From the NCBI GenBank assembly GCA_016711485.1, contig JADJSX010000034.1, forward strand, positions 166,887 to 230,886: a DNA stretch of 64,000 nucleotides, written 5' to 3'. Shown here piece by piece: positions 43,934 through 52,224 of the stretch (its first letter is position 1; every line of letters begins with the position of its first letter). The stretch is from Leptospiraceae bacterium (GTDB lineage: Bacteria > Spirochaetota > Leptospiria > Leptospirales > Leptospiraceae). The position numbers were made by a program, and so were the translations under genes. The notes beneath the pieces were generated by a model. That model was not told the origin of the DNA, made no database searches, and saw only the letters and a program-made list of their open reading frames with translations.

Positions 43934-44380
43934 TTAAACGTGCGCTCTTCTAATTCCGCTACTTGTCTGTGTCCAATTCAAGTTGCGGTAAATCCATGTA
44001 TTCCAGTAGTCGTATAGAACTTCCACATGGCGGCTTAAATTGAAAAAATAAGCTATGTCTAGCGGTTCAGGCAATCCTGTAGGACTGCTAAATTTACTAT
44101 CAATATCCCATGTATACAGACCGATGACAATTTCATCACCTGCTTCGTATTCATCATACGTAGATTCTGCGACTAGATGGTTTGGATCAGGAATCGTATA
44201 TCCTTCATCAACCGTATTTTCTAATTCAAAATAGGTATCACCAGATACGAGAGAATATCCACCACTACCATCTTGCTCCCAATGTTTCCCGTTTCCTTCC
44301 CAGTGACCTGTTCCGCCTCCCGTAAAAGGAGGCGTTACGCGAAAGGGGTTGGGGTGTCTCCATTTAGCGGATCTATCCAA
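43934..44380 (-). CDS. Fibre-like protein, second frame of an overlapping pair
   Basis: The product (up to 148 aa) begins inside the preceding gene and only has a TTG as upstream start, with no ribosome site. In the neighbouring frame the preceding gene ends ...NGDTPTPFA. The Gly-rich join FTGGGTGHWEGNGKHWEQDG suggests a continuation by ribosomal or sequencing frameshift. The C-terminus is soluble and aromatic-rich. It may be an independent gene. Confidence 0.45.
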   Translation of the reverse strand: MDRSAKWRHPNPFRVTPPFTGGGTGHWEGNGKHWEQDGSGGYSLVSGDTYFELENTVDEGYTIPDPNHLVAESTYDEYEAGDEIVIGLYTWDIDSKFSSPTGLPEPLDIAYFFNLSRHVEVLYDYWNTWIYRNLNWTQTSSGIRRAHV

Positions 44381-45228
44381 AATAAAACTGGAATTCCATC
44401 TAATTCATTTCTGATTACTCGAATTTCTTCTCCGCTTTCTGCCTTAATATAATTGTGTTCATGTATTTCATTCGCTGCTTTGATTGACTCTGGAGTAATT
44501 TCGACATGTCCTACGTAAACAGTTCCATCCATGATGATCGAATCAATTTTAGCGATAGGCGAAGGAACGTAAACCCAGCTTGATAATAAGCTTGGTAATC
44601 CCATGCAGAGATATAGTTTGTTTTCGTCTCTTCGAATACAAACATCTCCCGAAGATGCCAGTAGTCCCAACATTTCAGATTCGCTATCCCTGACATAACG
44701 ATCTCCGAAAAAATTAACAAACGGAATTACACCTGCGGAAATTTTTCCGTTAACGCCGATTTTCGGGTAAAGTCCATCGTGATTATGTGCATCAACCGGA
44801 AAAGTCGTAGGTTTATTTAATATCTCACTCCATTGAATATATTTCGCTCTTAGTTCTGTCCAGTGGGCTAATATTGAATAGTCGTTTCCTACTAACCTAT
44901 AAGTTGCACCGCCTTGTATTTCTTGTCTAATTGCTAAGTCTCCTTTTTGCGCGCTACTAAGTGCAAGCATCTCAGATTCTGAATTTACAAAAAAAGTATC
45001 TCCGATTACAATACTAGGAATTTGGTCTGCGGATATTTGACCGTTTGCGTCTAGAGTGGGAATTTTTACAAAAGGGTTATCAAATAAATCACGAATAGGA
45101 ATTTCAATTTCATATCCATCTTCATCGAGTTCATCAATAGTGAGTATTCCATCACCACCATCGCCTTCAGATAGAGTAAGTCCTGTATCGTTTACGTATA
45201 CTCCGCTAGAGTCTTCAATCCAACTCAT
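44335..45228 (-). CDS. Fibre/spike-like protein with two internal repeats
   Basis: The product of 297 aa has two copies of a unit: DANGQISADQIPSIVIGDTF followed by SEMLALSSAQKGDLAIR, and VNGKISAGVIPFVNFFGDRY followed by SESEMLGLLASSGDVCIRR. The same unit occurs in the 42438 protein. It is typical of phage receptor-binding fibres. It may join the 43934 frame by a frameshift. Confidence 0.65.
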   Translation of the reverse strand: MSWIEDSSGVYVNDTGLTLSEGDGGDGILTIDELDEDGYEIEIPIRDLFDNPFVKIPTLDANGQISADQIPSIVIGDTFFVNSESEMLALSSAQKGDLAIRQEIQGGATYRLVGNDYSILAHWTELRAKYIQWSEILNKPTTFPVDAHNHDGLYPKIGVNGKISAGVIPFVNFFGDRYVRDSESEMLGLLASSGDVCIRRDENKLYLCMGLPSLLSSWVYVPSPIAKIDSIIMDGTVYVGHVEITPESIKAANEIHEHNYIKAESGEEIRVIRNELDGIPVLFWIDPLNGDTPTPFA

Positions 45229-45229
45229 A

Positions 45230-45949
45230 TTAGTATTTCTCCAATTGAAAATTAAGTAAAATTGATACAGAAATAGTTCCGTAAGAAATTCTAGTGATAC
45301 CAGACCTCACAACAGAAGGCGGAACCGGAATTGTTACGTAAGGAAAAATTAATAAGTATTCAGATTGATCTGGAATTATTATTTCCTCTGGAATATTAAT
45401 ATATTCTTGGAATGAGATATTGTAAAAACCTCTCATTCCGTCTAAAATAGTTTTTCTGTTTTTGATTGCTAGTGGTAGATACGGAAGTTCATCAGGATAA
45501 TCATTATTAATTGGATCATCTATGATAGTTGCTCCAAATTCAATGATATTGTCTGGATACTTTGAATTTGTTGTAATATTAAAATTTCTATTCTTAGCGT
45601 CTGCATGAGAAGTGATTGAACCGGAATCAAAAATAAAATTAGTTTCAAGTAATTTTGATTCTGGAATAGAATTTAAAAAAGATAAATTGTTCGAACTAAC
45701 TGTATAAAATTGTAGTTTTGTAATTGGAGTAATTTGTTTTCTTACTGCGGAATAATTTGTTTCTAAAGATGCAGTTAAATTTTTAATGTAGTTTCGAGTG
45801 CTACCTAATTTGATTGCACCAAAATTGTATAATGCGTGACCATTGAGTAGTGGTGCTGTTTTCGGAACTTCGAGTGCTTTGATTGAATCAGATGGTGAAG
45901 GATTTAGCAATTTCTCGATTGAAAATATTAGCTTCTGAGATACTTGCAT
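45230..45949 (-). CDS. Putative structural protein, beta-rich (239 aa)
   Basis: Strand-rich with no membrane segment (ISFQEYINIPEEIIIP, YLLIFPYVTIPVPPSVV), lying between the fibre genes and the two small beta-rich proteins. No family recognised. Jelly-roll capsid or spike component is a candidate, unproven. Confidence 0.55.
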   Translation of the reverse strand: MQVSQKLIFSIEKLLNPSPSDSIKALEVPKTAPLLNGHALYNFGAIKLGSTRNYIKNLTASLETNYSAVRKQITPITKLQFYTVSSNNLSFLNSIPESKLLETNFIFDSGSITSHADAKNRNFNITTNSKYPDNIIEFGATIIDDPINNDYPDELPYLPLAIKNRKTILDGMRGFYNISFQEYINIPEEIIIPDQSEYLLIFPYVTIPVPPSVVRSGITRISYGTISVSILLNFQLEKY

Positions 45950-45968
45950 CCATCCTCCTTACCGATTA

Positions 45969-46421
45969 TTACGCACTTCGTCTATTGGCTTCTCGTGGTG
46001 GAGTATAGCCTACAACATTGTTAACTCCAATTTTTTTAACGCAAAACAAAACGCTCATGTCGAGCTTTCCGACTGGAATATTTCGATTTGCGATAAAAAC
46101 AAAAATTTCATTCCCGTTAGGAAGAATGAAATCTACCGGTAGAATGTCAGTGTTGAATCCTACAGCAGCATCGTAAGAGTTTCCGATGTTCGATAGTTGT
46201 GGAGTCCCAGAAATGATCTCGTTCCGGTCTCCATCAACAAATTTCACGCGACAATCTTGAAGCCCTGCTTTAAATCTTGTTTGTATTCCTAGAACTCTTA
46301 CAGGATACGTGTAAGCGTTCTTAACTGCAAAGAGATTAGTAAAATCAGAATTCGTAGATGTGATTTCGTTGGTATCGTTCGATCCGCCGATAAAACTGTC
46401 ATATGAAATTTTCTCGATCAT
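45969..46421 (-). CDS. Putative virion protein A, beta-rich with ANRRSA end
   Basis: The product of 150 aa is strand-rich (YPVRVLGIQTRFKAGLQD, NEIFVFIANRNIPVGKLD), of the size of single jelly-roll proteins. Its C-terminus PPREANRRSA resembles FSTAANRKAA of the upstream neighbour (46434), suggesting related proteins with a common tail. It may be a capsid protein but I recognise no family. Confidence 0.55.
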   Translation of the reverse strand: MIEKISYDSFIGGSNDTNEITSTNSDFTNLFAVKNAYTYPVRVLGIQTRFKAGLQDCRVKFVDGDRNEIISGTPQLSNIGNSYDAAVGFNTDILPVDFILPNGNEIFVFIANRNIPVGKLDMSVLFCVKKIGVNNVVGYTPPREANRRSA

Positions 46422-46433
46422 TGGTTACTTTCC

Positions 46434-47060
46434 TTATGCCGCTTTTCTGTTTGCTGCTGTTGAAAATGGTTTTACTTCCAACTCGATTGAGAGGATCATT
46501 CCATTAACCTCGGTAGGAATTGTTACTCCACCAAGAAAAACTAGCTCTACGTCCAGTTGCTCTTTAGGATTGAAATACAATTCATTACCAACGTGTTTTG
46601 GAAAATCATACTCAAATTTCTCGTTGAGTGATTCATTTAGAACAGGTACAGGAGCCGGAACTCTTTCAGCATTTGGAGCAGTTCCAATCAATTCAGAGAT
46701 TAACAGAATCGGCATAGGTTGTAAAATTTTTGCAAGTGGAACTGCGACTAACAAGTCTTTACCTCTTTTGAATTCTACAATCCCAGCATTTCTCAATTTT
46801 GAAATACCTTTGATTTTTCCGATAGTGCTTTGTGCTACTACCAATGAACTGTAATCAGTATCAAAGAAGCCAGCTTTCATTTTCGAAATAGCACCGCCAT
46901 GTGAGGAAGAAAAAACGTTAGTCTCGTTAGAGTAGTTTTTGTCCTCGTTCACCAATTTCTTGAAGAAGGAAACAATAGTTTTACCAGTTTCAAGCTTTAC
47001 GTTTGAGTAAACGCTCTCTTTTGTGTAAACTCTGCCTTTCTTATCAATAAGTTTTGCCAT
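46434..47060 (-). CDS. Putative virion protein B, beta-rich with ANRKAA end
   Basis: The product of 208 aa has KGRVYTKESVYSNVKLETGK at the N-terminus and a C-terminal strand domain (LDVELVFLGGVTIPTEVNG, ILSIELEVKPF). AAGGAAG precedes ATG. It shares its C-terminal tail design with the 45969 protein. Two small paralogous beta-rich proteins side by side recall the paired single jelly-roll capsid proteins of some tailless phages, by analogy only. Confidence 0.55.
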   Translation of the reverse strand: MAKLIDKKGRVYTKESVYSNVKLETGKTIVSFFKKLVNEDKNYSNETNVFSSSHGGAISKMKAGFFDTDYSSLVVAQSTIGKIKGISKLRNAGIVEFKRGKDLLVAVPLAKILQPMPILLISELIGTAPNAERVPAPVPVLNESLNEKFEYDFPKHVGNELYFNPKEQLDVELVFLGGVTIPTEVNGMILSIELEVKPFSTAANRKAA

Positions 47061-47097
47061 AATTTTTTCTTCCTTTTAATTTAAAAAAATTTCTTTC

Positions 47098-47111
47098 GTG
47101 CGACAATGCAC
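47098..47111 (+). promoter_or_regulatory. Dispersed 14-bp motif, site 4
   Basis: GTGCGACAATGCAC, directly adjacent to the stop codon of the gene at 47112. A T-run follows on the minus strand, so it could also form a weak terminator. Confidence 0.55.
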
Positions 47112-47717
47112 TTATGCGAATTCGTCACTTCCGAGATCGCTGTATTCTTCGCTTCCACCGAATCCGCCTGGTCGGTCGAATTCCTCTAGATCAGGATCGT
47201 AGCCGTTGAAATTTGCCTCAATTAGAGCAGCTCGTTCTTCCGGTGTGATATAGATTGCATCTTCGCTTCCACCGAATCCATCTAGATACCCGTTGACTTT
47301 AGCCGCATTGATAATTGATTGCACATCATCTTCAGATAGATCCATACGTGCATCTGCAATGCGTTGTTGGTAGTCGTTACCCATTTCGCCTGAAAACAAA
47401 GGCTGCATAGATTCAGGAATAGATTTTTTGATTGCAGGGAGTAACATCAATTTGTCGACCGTGTTTAATCCTGAACCCAAAACCAAACCAAATCCAATGT
47501 CCTTTGCTTTGATTTTTGTATAGAGGGCAATACTGCCGACCGTAGCTAAAGCCGATCCAATGAACTCATACGTAGGAACTTTAGCGGTGTCTCCCTTTGC
47601 GAAATTTTCCGCAAATTTGTTTGATGCCATTTTGGACATTTTATATGCCACTACAGTGGCAAGAGTTCCTTTGAGTGCCTGCTTTTCTGGAAAGCCTTTG
47701 AAGTATTTTTCTAACAT
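47112..47717 (-). CDS. Hydrophobic protein with Gly/Ser/acidic tail, possible virion membrane protein
   Basis: The product of 201 aa has a hydrophobic N-terminal half (FIGSALATVGSIALYTKI, IGFGLVLGSGLNTVDKLMLL) and an acidic, low-complexity C-terminal half with repeated FGGSE (DGFGGSED, GFGGSEEYSDLGSDEFA). It sits between the basic protein and virion protein B. Unknown family. Confidence 0.55.
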   Translation of the reverse strand: MLEKYFKGFPEKQALKGTLATVVAYKMSKMASNKFAENFAKGDTAKVPTYEFIGSALATVGSIALYTKIKAKDIGFGLVLGSGLNTVDKLMLLPAIKKSIPESMQPLFSGEMGNDYQQRIADARMDLSEDDVQSIINAAKVNGYLDGFGGSEDAIYITPEERAALIEANFNGYDPDLEEFDRPGGFGGSEEYSDLGSDEFA

Positions 47718-47756
47718 AATTTTTTCCTTGTAGTTCCTTGTATTTATTCCGTTTTG

Positions 47757-48080
47757 TTAAGCTTTGAAACCTGCGAAATTTTTAATCTCTTTCTTAGCTC
47801 TCTTGTAAAGTCCTGCTTTTTTCCTTTTAGGTGGACACGCTACTTTACTCTTGCTGCGTGGGTGACTAGTATTAGCCTTTGCGACAGAAGTAGATTTCTT
47901 TTTGCAGTGACAAGGCTTTCTTCTTTTTCCCTTAGAATCTTTTAACTTTTGGTTTAAAGATTCTAAGGCTGCAATCTTAGCTCTCAAAGATTTTACACTT
48001 TGTATTGCCTTCTTTTTTTGAGAACGTCCTTGACGATTTCTTTTTTTTGCGCCTGGTCTTTTGTTTCTTTTTCTTGCCAT
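47757..48080 (-). CDS. Very basic small protein, DNA-condensing candidate
   Basis: The product of 107 aa is about 40 percent Lys plus Arg (RKRNKRPGAKKRNRQGRSQ), with a short leucine-rich helix and a CHCKKK patch with cysteines that might bind metal. Its composition matches DNA-packing proteins of viruses. It lies in the middle of the structural block. Confidence 0.6.
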   Translation of the reverse strand: MARKRNKRPGAKKRNRQGRSQKKKAIQSVKSLRAKIAALESLNQKLKDSKGKRRKPCHCKKKSTSVAKANTSHPRSKSKVACPPKRKKAGLYKRAKKEIKNFAGFKA

Positions 48081-48086
48081 AATAGA

Positions 48087-49283
48087 TTAATCCTTTTTTG
48101 GTCCTGATAATGCGATTGCTGCGGCTACAGCAACACCTATCCCGATCAACATTGTAGTATTACTTGATTTTGTGGTAGAGCCAGTTTCTGCTCCTGGCAC
48201 AACATCTCTGCTTTGTGCGGAGAATGTTTGTTTTGCAATTGGTGGTCTTGGTGGTAGTGGAATTTGTTTTTTTGCGACTGGTTTTTTTGCGACTGGTTTT
48301 TTTACGACTGGTTTTTTTACGATAATTGGTTTAGTTGGATTCTTTTTAATGAGAGTTTGAAGTAGTGCAAGTTGTTGTTTTTTCTGTGCTTCCTTTTTTG
48401 CTTTTTTCTGAGCCGCCGCTTTTCCTGCAATTCCCATAGCTAGATTTGCTGCGGTTCCTGCTCCTGGCATATACATATCCAATGCGCCAGTTGCCATGTT
48501 TGCTAATCCAGCTTTGCCGCCTGTATTAGCAGTAGATAGAGCTGTATTAAGCATTGCAAAAGATCCTAATTCCTCTACGGGTTCTTCTTCGTATGGTTCT
48601 TCTTCGTATGGTTCTTCTTCGTATGGTTGTTGCTCTTCGTATGGTTGTTGCTCTTCAGTTTGTTCTTCTTCGTATGGTTGTTGGTCTTGTGGCTCTTGTG
48701 GCATTAGCATTTCGGCTGCTTGTGATAATACGTCAGTATGCGCTTTTACAAATGCTTTTGCTCCCTTGGTAATTTCTTTTCCAGCACTGGAAATTCCTTT
48801 AGATATTCCCTTTCCCACATTGGAAATTCCTTTAGATATTCCCTTAAATGGATTTTTCAGGCTCTTTAGTTTTGGAGTCTTTATTTTCATTTTTGGTGCT
48901 TTAAATTTTGGTGCTTTAAATTTTGGTGCTTTAAATTTTGGTGCTTTAAATTTTGGTGCTTTAAATTTAAAACCAGCAAACGAAAAATCATCCCCATCCA
49001 AAATAGCAATCGGTTCATAGTCATCACCAGAAAGAGTTTGATCGTAAGGATTTCGGCTTGCATAAATAAATCCATCACTACCAATCATTAATCCTTCGTT
49101 CTCAAAATGATTTGCGATTCCGTTTAGTAGGTTTACGTTTTCATGGTCTACTACATCCTTTACGTTGTATAGCTTAGTTGCAAAAAAATTTGTAGGCACA
49201 TTTATAATTTGTCCCTTTAATCGAATTGGAACGTAATTGTCGTTACCTTCCAGAATCGCAAGTTGTGAAAAATTTTGTGCCAT
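48087..49283 (-). CDS. Large modular repeat protein with C-terminal membrane segment
   Basis: The product of 398 aa starts with a conserved-looking domain (about 1-105). It then has five copies of KFKAP (about 108-132), GISKGIS repeats, an acidic QQPYEE/EEPYEE array (about 200-235), a Gly/Ala-rich hydrophobic part, (KKPVA) repeats, and a terminal membrane segment (TMLIGIGVAVAAAIALSG). It is the first gene of the structural operon, after the IS5 insertion. Such layered low-complexity and membrane-anchored design suggests a virion membrane protein. Unknown family. Confidence 0.6.
   Translation of the reverse strand: MAQNFSQLAILEGNDNYVPIRLKGQIINVPTNFFATKLYNVKDVVDHENVNLLNGIANHFENEGLMIGSDGFIYASRNPYDQTLSGDDYEPIAILDGDDFSFAGFKFKAPKFKAPKFKAPKFKAPKFKAPKMKIKTPKLKSLKNPFKGISKGISNVGKGISKGISSAGKEITKGAKAFVKAHTDVLSQAAEMLMPQEPQDQQPYEEEQTEEQQPYEEQQPYEEEPYEEEPYEEEPVEELGSFAMLNTALSTANTGGKAGLANMATGALDMYMPGAGTAANLAMGIAGKAAAQKKAKKEAQKKQQLALLQTLIKKNPTKPIIVKKPVVKKPVAKKPVAKKQIPLPPRPPIAKQTFSAQSRDVVPGAETGSTTKSSNTTMLIGIGVAVAAAIALSGPKKD
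48895..48969. repeat. 15-bp tandem repeats inside the 48087 gene
   Basis: The unit TTTAAATTTTGGTGC occurs five times and encodes the KFKAP repeats. A second repeated tract near 48590-48680 encodes the acidic EEPYEE/QQPYEE array. Both are in-frame coding repeats, not CRISPR. Confidence 0.8.
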
Positions 49284-49307
49284 AATTTAATAGCTATCTA
49301 TATATTA

Positions 49308-50302
49308 GAGTTGTTGCAAAATTAGAAATATCCTAAAAAAAGCTTGTACAAAAACAATCGAGTTATTTATTTTCTGTATGAAGAATATAGAAAAGATATT
49401 AAAAAAGAAACGACTTTGTCAGGCATTGACAGGAGTATCGCCTGAAAAAATTTATGAAAGTCTTCCCTATTTTGAAATTGAATTAGAAAAACATGACAAG
49501 AAAGAAAAGAAATCATCGAAAGGAAGAAAAACTGAACTAACAAATTCGTTAGAGAAATTATTTTTCATTCTATACTATGTAAAATGCTATCCCACATTCG
49601 ATGAAGCAGGCTTTTTCTTTGGCGTCGATAAAGGAACAGCAAATCGGTGGGTTCATAAGTATTCGAAAATACTAGAGTCTACTTTAAAAACAATGATGCT
49701 ATTACCCGCACGAAAGCCTAAAAAGATTACTGATAAATTGAAAAAGATGAAAGAAAATAATGAAGAAATTTTTATTGATGGAACTGAAAGACCCAGAAGA
49801 AGACCGAAAAATAAGGATATTCAAAAGAAAACTATTCAGGAAAAAAGAAACGGCATACAGTTAAAAATTTAGTTATTACAAATCGAAAAAAAGAAATCTT
49901 ATATTTATCTAACACAGTGCAAGGCTCAATGCATGATTTCGTATTGATGAAAGAAACACTAGTCAAAAATTATCTTCCGTCCGAAATGAAAGTTTATGTC
50001 GATACTGGATTTCTAGGCTTCCAAAAACTAAGTCCTGATCTAAATATCTTTATGCCTAAAAAGAAACCTAAATCTAGAACTCTTTTTCAATACGAAAAAA
50101 AAACAGAATAGAAAGATTTCAAAACTTAGAATTCTCGTTGAACATGCAATAGGCGGCATAAAGAGACTTCGCGGAGTCACTGATGTATTTAGAAACATCA
50201 AAAAAGGATTTTCAGATTTAATCATGAATATATGCTGCGGATTATGGAATTTAAACTTGAAAAAATTTTAGACTAACATAAAATCGAATTTTGCAACAAC
50301 TC
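49308..50302 (+). mobile_element. IS5-family insertion sequence, frameshifted
   Basis: The 995-bp element has perfect 16-bp ends GAGTTGTTGCAAAATT / AATTTTGCAACAACTC and is flanked by TA on both sides, compatible with a TA target duplication. The transposase is read in three frames. Frame one (49378-49872) has FIDGTERPRRRPKNK with the first DDE aspartate, frame two (to 50111) has SMHDFVLMKET and VDTGFLGFQ, and frame three (about 50105-50272) has LVEHAIGGIKRLRG with the DDE glutamate. The first shift lies at a run of six A (near 49841), possibly programmed as in some IS5 members; the second is at nine A (near 50095) and probably inactivates the gene. It is inserted between the structural block and the transglutaminase-like gene. 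Confidence 0.8.
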
Positions 50303-50390
50303 TATTAATAAAATAGATTTGCAATTAAAAAAAAATCAAAAGGCTAACATAATGTAAACCTTTGTAAAACTGTGTAAATGAGGATAATGT

Positions 50391-50924
50391 CTATAAGTCT
50401 TTAAATAAATGGTATTTCTTAAAGAATTTCTCTGGAAATAACGGCTTTCCAAATTCATTCTTGGGATATGTGGAATCGACATTGAAGCCATTTAGAATAC
50501 CTGGAAGATCAACCATCGGATAAACGTGATGAGGCTGATTGTTTCGTCCAGCTACACAGATATATATTTCGAATGGTTTCTCGATAGATTTTGAAAACTT
50601 ATAATTCTGCAAAAGCAAATACGATAAAAACAAAATTGCTTTATCATCGCAATCTAACGGATAGTTTGCGTTATTTGCAAGTGCAAGACTATATTTCGCT
50701 CTCGTTAGATGTTCTAATCCCTCTGGATCGGAAACGTATTGCAGTCTGTCCTTTAAAAATTCATGCACTTGTTTTAAGGTTGCATTATAAAAATCGAAAT
50801 TGAATTTGTTTGGATCAAGTAAATCTGTCCAGTACTGCAAGGAGAGACGTTTCATTTCTTTCAGCGTTTGTTCGTAGTGGGTTAATAAGTCTTTTGTGTA
50901 TCTGTATTGTGTAGAATTATTCAT
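50391..50924 (-). CDS. Transglutaminase-like cysteine protein
   Basis: The product of 177 aa contains LDCDDKAILFLSYLL (candidate Cys92), HHVYPMVDLPG (His132/133) and FNVDSTYPKNEFG (Asp150), the Cys-His-Asp triad of transglutaminase-like proteins. No signal peptide. Transglutaminase-like proteins occur in phage structural blocks, with unsettled roles. A strong stem-loop terminator lies between it and the next upstream gene. Confidence 0.65.
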   Translation of the reverse strand: MNNSTQYRYTKDLLTHYEQTLKEMKRLSLQYWTDLLDPNKFNFDFYNATLKQVHEFLKDRLQYVSDPEGLEHLTRAKYSLALANNANYPLDCDDKAILFLSYLLLQNYKFSKSIEKPFEIYICVAGRNNQPHHVYPMVDLPGILNGFNVDSTYPKNEFGKPLFPEKFFKKYHLFKDL

Positions 50925-50963
50925 AGCAATCTTTTAGAATGCTTTTTGTGGTTTGTGTCAAGA

Positions 50964-50990
50964 AATAAAAAAAGCCCTTTCGGGCTTTCG
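50964..50990 (-). terminator. Rho-independent terminator
   Basis: AAAGCCC and GGGCTTT pair around a 4-base loop, followed on the minus strand by a run of seven T. It terminates the 52173-51014 operon. Confidence 0.8.
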
Positions 50991-50995
50991 TTAGA

Positions 50996-51009
50996 GTGCG
51001 ATAAAGCAC
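50996..51009 (+). promoter_or_regulatory. Dispersed 14-bp motif, site 5
   Basis: GTGCGATAAAGCAC, 5 bases downstream of the stop of the 51014 gene and directly before the terminator hairpin. Confidence 0.55.
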
Positions 51010-51013
51010 TTGG

Positions 51014-51478
51014 TTAATAAGTGAGATAGATTTGTTTAATACCTGTTGAGTAAGTTTTTTTTTCTATTACATATAAAAAATGAACAAAATACGAACCGTC
51101 AATTTTTATATTTTTATTTTTTTCAATAAAATCATTCGCTATAAAATCAAATCTATTTTTAAATTCATGTTTTTGCATCGCCCGAACTTTAATAAATCCC
51201 GTATCGGTATAATTTATTTCATGAGATGCTCTACTATAATGGATGTTTTTCTCAAAGCTATCAAATGAAACTAATTTTATATAATCTGGATGAACTTGAA
51301 TGTCCCTGCTAGTGTTATTAGTAATAGTAAAATTTACGATAAAATCTTTCAAATTAATCTTTTCATTATTTTCAATGGAAACTGTGATCTTGTTTTCTGA
51401 ATGATCGTCCGAGATGAGTTTCTGTTTTTCGCAAACACTAAGATTTAAAACCAATAAGAATATTAGTATATTTTTCAT
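51014..51478 (-). CDS. Putative lipoprotein (154 aa)
   Basis: The ATG at 51478 is preferred because it overlaps the upstream stop and starts a signal sequence ending LNLSVC (Cys16). The body is strand-rich (LKDFIVNFTITNNTSRDIQV), like an exported immunoglobulin-type domain. No family recognised. It may modify the host envelope of a lysogen. Confidence 0.6.
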   Translation of the reverse strand: MKNILIFLLVLNLSVCEKQKLISDDHSENKITVSIENNEKINLKDFIVNFTITNNTSRDIQVHPDYIKLVSFDSFEKNIHYSRASHEINYTDTGFIKVRAMQKHEFKNRFDFIANDFIEKNKNIKIDGSYFVHFLYVIEKKTYSTGIKQIYLTY

Positions 51479-52173
51479 TATTGAATCCCTTCGTATAATA
51501 TTCTGTAATAATCCCATGTGTCCACACGAATTCTGTCATGATCTGCATCATCATAAAACTTTAACTCTATTTTGTGTTTATATTCTAAAACTATTTTACT
51601 CCATTCATCAAATGCACCTTTTGGTGTAACGCTTTTAATATTTGCTACTTTTTCAATTATTTCATCTCGAAATTCACCAAGAGTATCTTTTGCTACTCTT
51701 CTATGAAGTTTTTCATGATACACGGTCCCTTCTTTTGTGTAAAAGTTTAAATCTACATCATTAATAGTATACTCTTTATTTTTTACATAATAGAATGAAA
51801 AGTCCTCTATTTTATTCCACTTTAAATCTTTGTCATCATTGATAAATGTTCGAACTACTACTTCAAACACTTTTGTCTGAATAGTATACCTACCGTCTGA
51901 TGATCTTTCTGGATTGTAAGCTTCTATATAAAAGCTTAATTGAGTAGCACCACGACACGGAGTTTTAGAAACATTTCCTTGGTTATCCTTACAGAAATCT
52001 TTTTGAAATAGTGTCACAATTAAAGGCAATTCAGTATACCTGTAAACCTGATGGTTCAAAATATTAGTTTCTGAAACTGGTAAATCTTTATCCTTTCCAA
52101 AAATCTTAGTTAAGGCAAATATACCTAAGCCCCATACAATCATATCATCAAAACCTGAATTATTTTTTCCCAT
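51478..52173 (-). CDS. Membrane-anchored hypothetical protein (231 aa)
   Basis: ATG at 52173 follows GAGG. The N-terminus has one membrane segment (MIVWGLGIFALTKIF) and the rest is soluble and strand-rich, with two cysteines that may pair (CKDNQGNVSKTPC). It overlaps the lipoprotein gene by one base. Function unknown. Confidence 0.55.
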   Translation of the reverse strand: MGKNNSGFDDMIVWGLGIFALTKIFGKDKDLPVSETNILNHQVYRYTELPLIVTLFQKDFCKDNQGNVSKTPCRGATQLSFYIEAYNPERSSDGRYTIQTKVFEVVVRTFINDDKDLKWNKIEDFSFYYVKNKEYTINDVDLNFYTKEGTVYHEKLHRRVAKDTLGEFRDEIIEKVANIKSVTPKGAFDEWSKIVLEYKHKIELKFYDDADHDRIRVDTWDYYRILYEGIQ

Positions 52174-52224
52174 TGTTTGCCTCAACCATAAAATACGTTA
52201 GATAAGAAATTAAGTCAATCAATT

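Noticed and set aside
48895..48969. Tandem 15-bp repeats that could suggest a CRISPR or minisatellite
   Set aside because: The units are contiguous without spacers, multiples of three and translated as KFKAP inside an open gene.
48172..49020. Long plus-strand open frames opposite the 48087 gene
   Set aside because: They mirror low-complexity codons of the minus-strand repeat gene and have Cys/Ser/Gly-rich nonsense composition.
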